31,765 bases of DNA from a virus: IMG/VR virus record IMGVR_UViG_3300028883_000104, positions 1-31,765 of that record; one strand, given 5' to 3'. Of this stretch, positions 1 through 7,414 are shown piece by piece. The translations under genes and the position numbers were made by a program. Every line of letters starts with the position of its first letter. The first letter of the stretch is position 1. Under the pieces are notes generated by a model. That model was given only the letters and a program-made list of their open reading frames with translations, had not been told where the DNA came from and made no database searches.

Positions 1-60
1 TTTAAGATTAGTAATAAACGTAGTCCCCCCAGTCTTAGGAACATGGACAAAGTGTATCAT
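1..60 (-). CDS. Sulfotransferase family protein, N-terminal fragment
   Basis: Only the first 20 codons lie in the window; the gene runs off the left edge. The translation starts MIHFVHVPKTGGTTF, which matches the N-terminal strand and phosphate-binding loop (HVPKTGGT) that binds the 5'-phosphosulfate of PAPS in Sulfotransfer_2-type carbohydrate sulfotransferases. The start overlaps the stop of the connector gene upstream as ATGA, so translation is probably coupled. If intact, the enzyme would move sulfate from PAPS to a sugar hydroxyl, fitting the glycan genes at 1853-7070. The motif is specific, but the fragment is very short and the rest of the fold cannot be checked. Confidence 0.6.
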   Translation of the reverse strand, partial: MIHFVHVPKTGGTTFITNLK

Positions 61-413
61 ATTTTTTTGGTTCTTATTTCTATTACATAAGAAGAATCAG
101 CAACATCATGTTCAATTACTTCATCTATCTCATACCATTTAGAATTATGTTGTATTCTATTTCCTCTATTTAGGCCTGTTTGAGTAGATTTAAACCAGAA
201 TATTTTATCTCCTGTTTGGAAAATTCCTTCTTGAACTAAATCATCAGATTGATCAAGAACCTGAACCATGGCTTTTAAACTTGTTTCATCAGAGGTTGTT
301 TCTGAAGCATCACCCCATTTAGAATATGAACCATCTGTAACTGTTCTTAATGTAACAGTACTTCCATAATAATCAATTTCATTAGTTATATGTTGTGCAT
401 CTAAATTAACCAT
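57..413 (-). CDS. Probable head-closure / head-tail connector protein
   Basis: A 118-residue, beta-rich protein. Lines such as TLRTVTDGSYSKWGDASET near the start, a central TGDKIFWFKS and a C-terminal WYEIDEVIEHD resemble small head-closure (stopper) proteins of siphoviruses, the Phage_H_T_join/gp16-like group, which form a ring under the portal. Size and position fit: it follows the adaptor-like gene and the XhlA-like gene. Its start codon lies directly after the stop of the upstream gene (TAAATG), and its stop overlaps the sulfotransferase start as ATGA. The assignment rests on general pattern and context, with no catalytic residues to confirm it. It could be another small tail-joining protein. 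Confidence 0.5.
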   Translation of the reverse strand: MVNLDAQHITNEIDYYGSTVTLRTVTDGSYSKWGDASETTSDETSLKAMVQVLDQSDDLVQEGIFQTGDKIFWFKSTQTGLNRGNRIQHNSKWYEIDEVIEHDVADSSYVIEIRTKKI

Positions 414-644
414 TTAATGAGTAATTATCCACATTAACATTCCTGTAATGAGACTTCCTCCTATAGTAAAAATAATAGCTACCCATGGAGGTAGTCTAGA
501 AGATTGATGATTAAACATATCAGTCATATTATTTTCCATTTTTTCCAATCGAGTATCTATTAATTTAAGACCTTTATCAGTAGATTCTTTCATGTCGCTT
601 ACCATTTGCCTGGTAACTTTACCATATGAACACCCTTCTCCCAT
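414..644 (-). CDS. XhlA-like small membrane protein
   Basis: 76 residues. Residues about 12-48 form a charged, coiled-coil-prone helix (KGLKLIDTRLEKMENN). A short SSRLPPW linker follows, then one transmembrane helix at about 54-74 (WVAIIFTIGGSLITGMLMW). This layout is that of the haemolysin XhlA family, phage proteins that sit in the membrane and work with holins in lysis, but here it lies between connector genes. The start overlaps the stop of the upstream gene by one base (TAATG). The role could be lysis, membrane anchoring during assembly or superinfection control; the sequence does not decide. Confidence 0.5.
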   Translation of the reverse strand: MGEGCSYGKVTRQMVSDMKESTDKGLKLIDTRLEKMENNMTDMFNHQSSRLPPWVAIIFTIGGSLITGMLMWIITH

Positions 645-1651
645 TATATCTTGATTTTAGATTCAGTAAAATCAAATAAACCTTCTTGGTTAACTTGACT
701 TACCATATTTTTATATCTTTGATAATAATGTTCAAAAGAGGGCATGTGTCTGAAAAGTTTAGTATTCCCAAAAGCAACTTGTGGAGATCTACCAATATTT
801 TCTTTAGCATAACAGTATGCTATAGCAAGAAATGTACAAGCTAAATTAATTTTTTCATCTGGTTCAGAAGGATCTCTATTACAATATTCATAAGTAACAT
901 ATAATTTGTAATCTGCATCAACCGCAGTTTCAAGAACAAATTGTCCAGGATAATCCTTATTGCTAACCCCAGTAACAGCAGTTTCAACAGAAGCATTAAT
1001 ATTAGTAAGTGAAGAAAATAAGTCAGTATCAGTAATAGCAATAGAAGATTCTGAAGTTTCCTCCCCAGAAGAATTAGAAGTTATTTTGATATACCCCTTT
1101 CCAGTTGTATCCCAACTAGCAGTTGCGCCACTTAAATCGGAATTTATTTCGTCAATTAAAGTAGAAAGTGTTTGAGCATCAGAACCAGTAACTGAAATAG
1201 AATTTGTAGTTCCATCAACAGATATAGAAGCTGTATAAGCTGTAGAATCATTTGTTAAACCAGTTGGAGAGTTTTTAGTTTTTTTTGCACTAAATCCCCA
1301 TTTTTGATAAGAAGAACATCCTGCTATTGTTTTAACAGCAACCTTAGTTTCATTACCATCAGAATCAATCTTATATACTGCAATATCTTCGGGAGTTATT
1401 CTTCCATCATTATTCATATCTGCAAGATATTTTCTCCAATTTGTAATGTAATAAGTGGTGTTAGAACCATCTCTTTTATTTTGTCTTGTTTGGTCTATGT
1501 AATCTACATATTCCCTAGAGACTCGAATGTTAATATCATTATTTAATTCCTTAGTAACTTCAGAAATTATATCAGTTACATCATCCGCAGAAACATCAGA
1601 AGTTGTTAAATTGGACAATAAATAAACTTTCGAATAAGTTGTATAAGCCAT
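644..1651 (-). CDS. Putative head-tail adaptor with inserted domains
   Basis: 335 residues. The two ends look like an HK97 gp6-type connector: an N-terminal helical part (VTDIISEVTKELNNDINI) and a C-terminal helical part with INLACTFLAIAYCYAKEN and a Tyr-rich stretch. Between them are two insertions. Residues about 78-92 carry an EF-hand/dockerin-like loop (DMNNDGRITPEDI, with D, N, D, G, I and D in the expected places). Residues about 137-235 resemble the flagellin-hook IN fold (SISVDGTTNSISV, then TLSTLIDEIN, then GYIKITS). Connectors of this type are usually nearer 100-200 residues, so the insertions may project from the particle. The adaptor call is inferred from the ends and the neighbours. 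Confidence 0.4.
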   Translation of the reverse strand: MAYTTYSKVYLLSNLTTSDVSADDVTDIISEVTKELNNDINIRVSREYVDYIDQTRQNKRDGSNTTYYITNWRKYLADMNNDGRITPEDIAVYKIDSDGNETKVAVKTIAGCSSYQKWGFSAKKTKNSPTGLTNDSTAYTASISVDGTTNSISVTGSDAQTLSTLIDEINSDLSGATASWDTTGKGYIKITSNSSGEETSESSIAITDTDLFSSLTNINASVETAVTGVSNKDYPGQFVLETAVDADYKLYVTYEYCNRDPSEPDEKINLACTFLAIAYCYAKENIGRSPQVAFGNTKLFRHMPSFEHYYQRYKNMVSQVNQEGLFDFTESKIKI

Positions 1652-1652
1652 A

Positions 1653-1811
1653 TTAAAATTTTATTCTACTGCATAATGCTGTAGCAGTTGTTCCATTGTC
1701 AGACCAATAAACAACTTGAACTAAATTCTGGTCGTCTATTTCAGTTAGAACTTCAGCGATAGTTCCAGAAAGCCTCACCAATTTTCCTTTTTGAGTAACA
1801 GATACTGTCAT
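1653..1811 (-). CDS. Small protein with strong Shine-Dalgarno, 52 aa
   Basis: Short gene of 52 codons starting MTVSVTQKGKLVRLSGTIAE and ending TALCSRIKF. A clear ribosome-binding site (GGAGGT) lies six bases before the ATG. The stop (TAA) is separated from the next start by a single base, so it heads the connector operon. The composition suggests a compact beta protein with a Trp/Tyr-bearing strand (VQVVYWSDNG), like small virion proteins next to connector genes. No family is recognised. The strong site and tight spacing make it a real gene despite its size. Confidence 0.65.
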   Translation of the reverse strand: MTVSVTQKGKLVRLSGTIAEVLTEIDDQNLVQVVYWSDNGTTATALCSRIKF

Positions 1812-1841
1812 ATTAACCTCCAAAATAGATAATACAATAAA

Positions 1842-1852
1842 CTATATAAATC
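1842..1852 (-). promoter_or_regulatory. Archaeal TATA-like promoter for the connector operon
   Basis: On the minus strand GATTTATATAG lies directly after the stop codon of the glycosyltransferase at 1853, about 35 bases before the start at 1811. It matches an archaeal TATA element, and the spacing leaves a leader just long enough to hold the GGAGGT site. Confidence 0.5.
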
Positions 1853-2488
1853 TTATGTTACAATTCCAAAACTATTAGAAAAAGCAGTTATTTCGTGATC
1901 ATAATTTATTTTAGGGTCTAAATAAATTTTTTTCCCTGTTTTTCTCCATTCCTTACAAAAATAAACATCACTCCCAATTATATCAAATCCATTTTTCTTC
2001 CAAACTAATCTAAAATAAGGTGCCTTTAATTTTTTAAGAGAATCAACCTTTATTAGAGCTCCGACAACTCCAGAGCCATCAACTTCTATTAATTTTTTAT
2101 CTTCTTTTGTTATAAAAACTCTATTAACTTTATCCTTAAATCTTTTTGCATTTAAATTTTTATATTGGGTAGGATAGAATGGAGGTCGTCTTTGAGTTGC
2201 ACTCCCAACAACAAATTCTTTCTTATGCTTCATTAATTCAACTATACATTTTTGAGGATAATTCATATCATCATCTAACATAAAGAGATAATCATATTTA
2301 TGATGAATAGCAAAATGGCATGCGTTATTTCTCATTTGCTGAACTTCAACTGATTCAAAAGTTTGTATATCCAAGTCATGAAATTGTCTTGTATGATTTG
2401 CTATTGCAAAAACACTCCTAACAAAATATGCAGGATAATATTTTCTATTGCTTATTATTGCTAACAGTATCTTTTTTCTTTTTGCCAT
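1853..2488 (-). CDS. GT-A fold glycosyltransferase (DDD motif)
   Basis: 211 residues. After the start (KKILLAIISNR) comes a helix with QQMRNNACHFAI, then YLFMLDDDMNYP, a DxD-type metal and nucleotide-sugar site. Further on are GSGVVGALIKVD and a C-terminal GSDVYFCKEWRKTG, where the acidic residue and aromatic pattern are typical of GT-A transferases. It is a clear relative of the protein at 10196-10834, which has FFMLDDDLF, EWIGGGCILAKRE and GEDYSFCKRARDLG. It is the last gene of the glycan operon and overlaps the upstream gene by 44 bases. It should transfer a sugar from a nucleotide donor; donor and acceptor are unknown. Confidence 0.75.
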   Translation of the reverse strand: MAKRKKILLAIISNRKYYPAYFVRSVFAIANHTRQFHDLDIQTFESVEVQQMRNNACHFAIHHKYDYLFMLDDDMNYPQKCIVELMKHKKEFVVGSATQRRPPFYPTQYKNLNAKRFKDKVNRVFITKEDKKLIEVDGSGVVGALIKVDSLKKLKAPYFRLVWKKNGFDIIGSDVYFCKEWRKTGKKIYLDPKINYDHEITAFSNSFGIVT

Positions 2489-3278
2489 TTTGAAAATTAA
2501 TATTTATTTGATTTTGTTGAGGTTTAGTTGGAGCACCCCATGTTTTAGGTCCAACATTAATATTTTTAGTCCATTTATACATAAGATATATTCTTCTTTT
2601 TTGTCTTTCAGATAAAGCAGTTTCCTGCTCTTTTTTAGAAGTTAAATTCTGTTCTTTAACATTCTTATGTTCTTGATGAAAGATTATTTCATTAATATCA
2701 ATCATAATCAATTCTGTTCTAAATGCTCTTTCATATATATCATTATCCATTCCCCCCCAATAAGTAAGATTTTCATCATATCCTCTTATTCTAAAAATCC
2801 ACCATTTTGGAAATATTTGTATTCCTCCAACAGCTTCATGCAAACTCGGAAGTTTTGTTTCAGACCAAGGAGAAGAAAGTCTAATAAGCTTTTCTCTATC
2901 TAATCCCCAATCTAAAAGATCTGGAGCAATCCTAGCAACAGAACGAGTAAAAAGAAAAACATCTCCCTTTAAATGTTCCTTTACTTTTTTCATAAAACAA
3001 TTCCCAATAACCATATCACAATCAACTGTTCCAATATAGGAAGATTTACATTTTTTTATTCCTATATTTAAAGCATGGCATTTGTTCCATCTATTTTTAG
3101 TATCAACTCTTATCACTTTACAACTTTTTAAACCCTTAATAGGTTTTTTAGAACCATAGTCCACAACATATATCTTATTTGTAATATTAGATAAAAGACT
3201 ATTTACACATTTCTGTATTCTTTTATTGTCTCTATCCCTTACTGAAATTACAAAATCTATTTTTGGTTCAAAGGCCAT
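2445..3278 (-). CDS. Family 2-like glycosyltransferase
   Basis: 277 residues. The N-terminal Rossmann-like half has IDFVISVRDRDN, VYVVDYGS-type strands, KCHALNIGIKKCKS and TVDCDMVIG, whose DCD is the DxD metal site. The C-terminal part has a GGIQIFPKWW strand and GYDENLTYWGGMDNDIYERA, a pattern shared with the galactosyltransferase-type C-terminal domain (chondroitin-polymerase-like enzymes), where the Glu/Asp residues include the catalytic base. The tail after about residue 215 is basic and Gln/Asn-rich and probably disordered. It overlaps both neighbours (22 and 44 bases), as expected in a coupled operon. Specificity is unknown. Confidence 0.75.
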   Translation of the reverse strand: MAFEPKIDFVISVRDRDNKRIQKCVNSLLSNITNKIYVVDYGSKKPIKGLKSCKVIRVDTKNRWNKCHALNIGIKKCKSSYIGTVDCDMVIGNCFMKKVKEHLKGDVFLFTRSVARIAPDLLDWGLDREKLIRLSSPWSETKLPSLHEAVGGIQIFPKWWIFRIRGYDENLTYWGGMDNDIYERAFRTELIMIDINEIIFHQEHKNVKEQNLTSKKEQETALSERQKRRIYLMYKWTKNINVGPKTWGAPTKPQQNQININFQNGKKKKDTVSNNKQ

Positions 3279-3748
3279 TTTAAAATGTAAGTATCCTCCT
3301 CTTTCTTTTTATCACATTCCCAATTTTTACATTCTTCTTGATATTCAGGACGAGTTGCATCATGTAAAATTATCAACCCTTCTGGATTTAATATTTTTTT
3401 CTCCCTAATTAATTTCAAAAAATCACTTCTCCATTTATCTGAATAATCCCCTCTACGTCCACAATCTACAAAGATCAAATCCATTTTTCCAAATTGTAAT
3501 ATTCCGTCTAAAAAATCCTGCTTGGTTCTAGCTAATTTTCTAAAATCTGCTGAATATCCCCCCATATTTTCAGTACAATTAAACCAAATGGAATTATCAT
3601 CTATTATATGTAATTTTGACTTTTCAAATAACCATCTAAGCATGAAAGAACTACAACCACAACCTAATTCTAAAACCTTATTAGGTTTAAATCCACTATT
3701 TGCAATATCCCATAATGCTGGAACGTAACTTATTTGTGAAGCTCCCAT
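3257..3748 (-). CDS. Class I SAM-dependent methyltransferase
   Basis: 163 residues. Residues about 25-36 (KVLELGCGCSSFM) are the glycine-rich SAM-binding motif I. LHIIDDNSIW is the motif II acidic strand end, MDLIFVDCGRRGDY is the motif IV strand, and PEGLIILHDATRPEY is the late strand with an Asp/His pair seen in sugar methyltransferases of the macrocin-O/Methyltransf_24 type. The size is near the minimum for one Rossmann methyltransferase domain. It lies between a deacetylase-like and a glycosyltransferase gene with overlapping ends, so a glycan or nucleotide sugar is the likely substrate (inference). Confidence 0.7.
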   Translation of the reverse strand: MGASQISYVPALWDIANSGFKPNKVLELGCGCSSFMLRWLFEKSKLHIIDDNSIWFNCTENMGGYSADFRKLARTKQDFLDGILQFGKMDLIFVDCGRRGDYSDKWRSDFLKLIREKKILNPEGLIILHDATRPEYQEECKNWECDKKKEEDTYILKWPLNQK

Positions 3749-4422
3749 ATTTGACTAAATGTTTTAATTTTTACCTCCTTTTCTTTTAAATATTTAATAA
3801 ATTCTCTTATAGGTTCTATAGATTCCGGAGTTTTATAGAACTTATGGTGAAGATAAAATCCTATCATTTCAGAAGATTTTTCTTTCTTAAGTTTTTCAAA
3901 CTTTTCAATTAATTCTTCTTTTGTAGCAAATCTACTTTTTTTAAGTTTATTATCAAATATAGAGAGGTCAGTATAAACAGATAAATCTTTTAGTTTATGA
4001 TTTAAATTAAATCCTGCAGAAATTATCTTAAAGCCTAATTTTTCTATTACTGGGATATGAAATTTTCCTATTCTATGCCAGGGGGGAGTAAATGCAGGAT
4101 AAAAAAATTCCTTGAAATAAGTTTCTAAAAATATCTTTCCTGCCTTAATTTCTTCACTAACCACTAAATTTATCCTCTCATCAGGAAATTCATTTCTTGG
4201 AGCATATTCAAAATGATTAAATCCATGTTGATGAACCTCTATAAAATCTTTATATTTATTAAAAAAATTCTTTAAATTATTTATTGGCGTTGTACTAATT
4301 CCAACTCTCCCAGGAACAACTTCTAAATTAATAGGAACTTTTTCCTCTGCAAACATCTTAACCAAATTAGTTAATTGAGGATTAACTTCATCTACATCAT
4401 CATCTCTAAAAAAAACTATCAT
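3730..4422 (-). CDS. Polysaccharide deacetylase-like (NodB homology) protein
   Basis: 230 residues. The start MIVFFRDDDVDEVNPQ carries the Asp pair of NodB motif 1. VHQHGFNHFEY holds the H-x4-H metal-binding motif 2. YPAFTPPWHR resembles motif 3. A late FYLHHKF strand supplies the His near the end of the fold. These place it in carbohydrate esterase family 4-like deacetylases, metal-dependent enzymes that remove N- or O-acetyl groups from polysaccharides. There is no signal peptide, so it acts in the cytoplasm, perhaps on a lipid-linked or nucleotide-linked sugar. It overlaps the GT4 gene upstream as ATGA. Confidence 0.7.
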   Translation of the reverse strand: MIVFFRDDDVDEVNPQLTNLVKMFAEEKVPINLEVVPGRVGISTTPINNLKNFFNKYKDFIEVHQHGFNHFEYAPRNEFPDERINLVVSEEIKAGKIFLETYFKEFFYPAFTPPWHRIGKFHIPVIEKLGFKIISAGFNLNHKLKDLSVYTDLSIFDNKLKKSRFATKEELIEKFEKLKKEKSSEMIGFYLHHKFYKTPESIEPIREFIKYLKEKEVKIKTFSQIWELHK

Positions 4423-5333
4423 TTTTTAATCCCCTTATAAATATCCCCAAAAGTTTTAACCATCATCTCATAACTTGAATTTTTAATAGTATAATCTCTG
4501 GCATATTTGCTTTCTTTTTTATATAATTCTTCATTATTTAATAATTCTAATATTTTGTCCCTATATGCTTCTGGAGTATTTTCTACTTGTATATGATTGT
4601 CTTTATGAACATTTCCATGTAAGCCTTTTTTATAAATAACTGGAACTCCTTTAGATTCTGCTTCAAACATAGCAAAACAAAAGCTTTCCCATTTGCTTGT
4701 ATTAATAACTATCTTTGTTTGATTAAGGATATTCCAATAATCTAATACATTATACTGAGATAATATCTTAAATTCATAAGGTTTTGGAAGTTTAGTAATC
4801 TTCATTATTTCTTTCATTAATTCAAAATTCTTACAAGAACGAGAAGAATCTCCTGCCCAAAGAATTAATTTTTTTTCATTATTAGAAGGTTTAAGCTTAT
4901 CAGTATCAACCCCCAAGTGAATATACTTAATTTTTTTGGCCATTTCTGGATAAGATCTTTCTTCTGCAGAATTATTTCTAATAACTGTAGATAAAAAGTA
5001 ATTATCAATAGGAAAATTTATATCCTTTAAACTTTGTAATCTTTGTTCATTTTTAAAAGGAGATTGAATTGTTGGACCTAAAACATCTGGAATAAAATTT
5101 TCCTTATATAATTTACATAGGCAAGTCCAAGATTCACAATGGATAATATAACCTTCTTCTCTTTTCCTCTTTACTACTTCAAAATCAAATTTTGATTGAG
5201 GCATAACTTCAAAGATATAATCTTTTTCCCTATCAAAAGCAGTTTTGAGAGACAAATATTCCATTGGACTTCCACCAAATACATGATTAAAATTATCAGA
5301 ATAACCAGTAGCAATTAAAAAAACTTTTATCAT
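4419..5333 (-). CDS. GT4-type (GT-B fold) glycosyltransferase
   Basis: 304 residues. The C-terminal half has the GT-B donor-binding pattern: IKYIHLGVDTDKLKP, then KKLILWAGDSSRS, then WESFCFAMFEAESKGVPVI. That last stretch holds the E-x7-E motif that contacts the nucleotide sugar in GT4 enzymes. The N-terminal half is shorter than usual (GT4 enzymes are often near 350-400 residues) but keeps an early glycine-rich loop (NHVFGGSPME). It overlaps both neighbours by four bases. It would extend or start a glycan using a nucleotide-sugar donor; linkage and donor cannot be read from sequence. Confidence 0.8.
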   Translation of the reverse strand: MIKVFLIATGYSDNFNHVFGGSPMEYLSLKTAFDREKDYIFEVMPQSKFDFEVVKRKREEGYIIHCESWTCLCKLYKENFIPDVLGPTIQSPFKNEQRLQSLKDINFPIDNYFLSTVIRNNSAEERSYPEMAKKIKYIHLGVDTDKLKPSNNEKKLILWAGDSSRSCKNFELMKEIMKITKLPKPYEFKILSQYNVLDYWNILNQTKIVINTSKWESFCFAMFEAESKGVPVIYKKGLHGNVHKDNHIQVENTPEAYRDKILELLNNEELYKKESKYARDYTIKNSSYEMMVKTFGDIYKGIKK

Positions 5334-6397
5334 TTTATATCTATTTTTTTGAGTTTCTTAATATCCTCCTTATTCATTGGTTTAATATCATATTCTTTAA
5401 ATTTTTCCAATACAAAAGATCTATATTTTTCTGGAATTAAATGATTCCCAAGAGGATAATATCTTTCCAAAAAAGACAAATCAAGATTTCTATATTCTTC
5501 TAATCTAGGAATTTTTAAATTACTCCTTTGATACGCCCAAATTAAAGCATCTCCTTGATGTAAATGATCTGAATGATAAAGAGCTCTATCTGCATTTGAA
5601 GAATAAATCACTTCCTTTCCATCTAAAAGATTTTTTCTAAAACATTTATAACATTTCCCACAAGCCTTTCCATTATTCCCTCTTATACAAGAAAAAGAAT
5701 ATTCATCATATTCACTCATAGAAACTATCTTGCTTGTTAAAACCTCTGAAATATTTCCAACAGGAAGCACAAGCTTTAAACCAGCTCTACCAAAAATAAG
5801 CCCCCATCTACTCCAAAATTCTTTTAAATCTCTATATTTACATCCTTTTTCAATAAAAGTAGAATCTAACATAGTCCCAGTAGCGATATAATTTAATTTA
5901 AAATGATCAGCTAATAAAACAAGACCAGCAACACAACTAAAGGGTGTAGAAAAACCCCTTTCTTTTCCATGCAACATTCTAACTTTTTCTTGATTAGATT
6001 TAGAAACAAATAATCTCTTTTTTCCTTTAATATGATTTATAAATCTAAATGCGTTATCTTGGTCTAGTGAACCTCCAAGATATTCATCTCTTTGATGATA
6101 AAATAATAAAGTATTTTCTGGGAGAACTAACATTGCAGCAGTAGAGTCCTTTCCAGTACTCCATGAAAGAGCAATATCTCCTGTTTTTTTAAATACTCTT
6201 TTCTTCCATTTAAGAATATCACTTCTTTTAAAAACCTCTTTCTCAAAAGGACCAAAGACTAAATATTCAACTAATCTTAATAAAGTTGGATGGGTATCAT
6301 TTAATTTAAAATTATTTGGAACTTCAAAGTGGATTTCAATATCTTTATTCTGAAGAAAAACATAATTATCTTTTTGCCTCCAATTAAATTTAACCAT
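5330..6397 (-). CDS. PP-loop ATPase with QueC-like zinc site
   Basis: 355 residues. SWSTGKDSTAA (about 78-88) is the pyrophosphate loop of adenine-nucleotide alpha hydrolases, which adenylate a carbonyl or carboxyl group before amination or thiolation. Residues about 237-252 hold C-x8-C-G-x-C-x2-C (SCIRGNNGKACGKCYKC), the zinc-binding arrangement of 7-cyano-7-deazaguanine synthase QueC. The protein is much longer than QueC (about 230 residues), with about 70 extra residues before the loop and about 100 after the cysteines. No other queuosine-pathway gene is visible and it sits inside a glycan operon, so an amidotransferase-like role on a sugar is as likely as deazaguanine synthesis. Confidence 0.7.
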   Translation of the reverse strand: MVKFNWRQKDNYVFLQNKDIEIHFEVPNNFKLNDTHPTLLRLVEYLVFGPFEKEVFKRSDILKWKKRVFKKTGDIALSWSTGKDSTAAMLVLPENTLLFYHQRDEYLGGSLDQDNAFRFINHIKGKKRLFVSKSNQEKVRMLHGKERGFSTPFSCVAGLVLLADHFKLNYIATGTMLDSTFIEKGCKYRDLKEFWSRWGLIFGRAGLKLVLPVGNISEVLTSKIVSMSEYDEYSFSCIRGNNGKACGKCYKCFRKNLLDGKEVIYSSNADRALYHSDHLHQGDALIWAYQRSNLKIPRLEEYRNLDLSFLERYYPLGNHLIPEKYRSFVLEKFKEYDIKPMNKEDIKKLKKIDIK

Positions 6398-7070
6398 TAT
6401 TCAACTCCTTAATTAATTTAAAAAAAGTTCCTTCTAAAAAATCTAAATTAGGAATAATGCAATGCCCACCAATCTTAGTTTTTATAGGAATTAAATTTGG
6501 TCTGGTATATTCTGGGTACCCAAGAAGATTATATCCTCTGTTATAATTATTAGTCCATAAAGTCCATGCTTCAAAAGGAACATCATATTTTTCGCATTGT
6601 CTTTTAACTTCCTTAGTCCATTCTATTAGCAATCCATAAAAACTTGTAGAAAGAACTTTCATTAATTCTGTTGTTTCCGACTTATCAAATAAATAAATAT
6701 TAATTCCAGCCCTTCTAAAATATTGAGCAACTTCACTAGCTTTTTCTCCTCCAAGAAACTTAGTAAAAGTTTTCAGACTCTTTGCTAAATGAGGGTGTAT
6801 CCCGACGCAAGGAGAATGAATTGCATTACATTTCTTAGATACTCCAACAGGAACAGTAGAATGAATTATTGTATATGTAGGTTCATAATATTTTTGATAT
6901 GCTTTAACTTGTTCTACAAATCTTTCAGAATAAGGAAAACAAATATGCATTATTCCTGGAAGCATCTCACTAGTATCACTAATGTCCACTATATTAACAT
7001 TATAAGAATCCTTTAAAACAGAATAAAGAGATTTACCAATCTCCCCACGACCAACAATTAATGTATCCAT
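6390..7070 (-). CDS. UDP-sugar dehydrogenase-like protein, compact
   Basis: 226 residues. The N-terminus TLIVGRGEIGKSL is a GxGxxG NAD(P)-binding loop. TIIHSTVPVGVSKK matches the STVPVGT strand of UDP-glucose/UDP-ManNAc 6-dehydrogenases, and TKIGGHCIIPNLDF matches the GGHCIP motif whose cysteine is catalytic there. Family members are usually near 400-450 residues with a C-terminal UDP-binding domain that is absent here, so this is either a minimal oxidoreductase or acts with a partner. It is the first gene of the glycan operon. A TATA element about 28 bases upstream of the ATG and the weak ribosome-binding site suggest a leaderless start. Confidence 0.7.
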   Translation of the reverse strand: MDTLIVGRGEIGKSLYSVLKDSYNVNIVDISDTSEMLPGIMHICFPYSERFVEQVKAYQKYYEPTYTIIHSTVPVGVSKKCNAIHSPCVGIHPHLAKSLKTFTKFLGGEKASEVAQYFRRAGINIYLFDKSETTELMKVLSTSFYGLLIEWTKEVKRQCEKYDVPFEAWTLWTNNYNRGYNLLGYPEYTRPNLIPIKTKIGGHCIIPNLDFLEGTFFKLIKELNNG

Positions 7071-7093
7071 TATATAATCCTATGTATAATGGA

Positions 7094-7104
7094 CTTTATA
7101 AATC
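7094..7104 (-). promoter_or_regulatory. Archaeal TATA promoter of the glycan operon
   Basis: The minus strand reads GATTTATAAAG. The element's centre lies about 28 bases before the ATG at 7070, which would place the transcription start at or very near that ATG. The T-rich end of the previous unit lies just upstream. Confidence 0.6.
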
Positions 7105-7142
<38 letters not shown>

Positions 7143-7397
7143 TTATTGTAATTCCAAGATCTCTTTAACTAATTCTTCTTTTCCTCTGCCTTTTGTTCCT
7201 ACTTTATATCCAATTTTTCTTAATTCAAAAAAACTTTTTGACTCCAATTCTTCTTTTGTATATTTCTTTGGAGTAATAGTATTTTTAACAATACCACAAA
7301 GTTTCCAAATTTTTTCTAAAACTTTTTGAGCCTTAGAGCTATCTCCAGATCTTACTAACTTCTTATATTCATGTTTTAGGTTAACTTTTTCCTTCAT
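7143..7397 (-). CDS. Small SAP/Rho-N-like protein
   Basis: 84 residues, basic. The C-terminal half (about 48-82) has the helix-extended-loop-helix pattern of SAP and Rho_N-like domains: ELESKSFFELRKIGYKVG, then KGRGKEELVKEILEL. These small domains bind nucleic acid and are common beside viral structural genes. The N-terminal half is a helical, Lys-rich stretch. The start lies 17 bases after the decoration gene's stop. A role in genome packaging or binding DNA in the head is possible but inferred. Confidence 0.5.
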   Translation of the reverse strand: MKEKVNLKHEYKKLVRSGDSSKAQKVLEKIWKLCGIVKNTITPKKYTKEELESKSFFELRKIGYKVGTKGRGKEELVKEILELQ

Positions 7398-7414
7398 TTT
7401 TAAACAGAGAAGAA

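Noticed and set aside
841-1546. Several ORFs of 66-80 codons inside the adaptor gene
   Set aside because: They lie fully within the long coding frame at 644-1651 and show the low-complexity composition of shadow frames.
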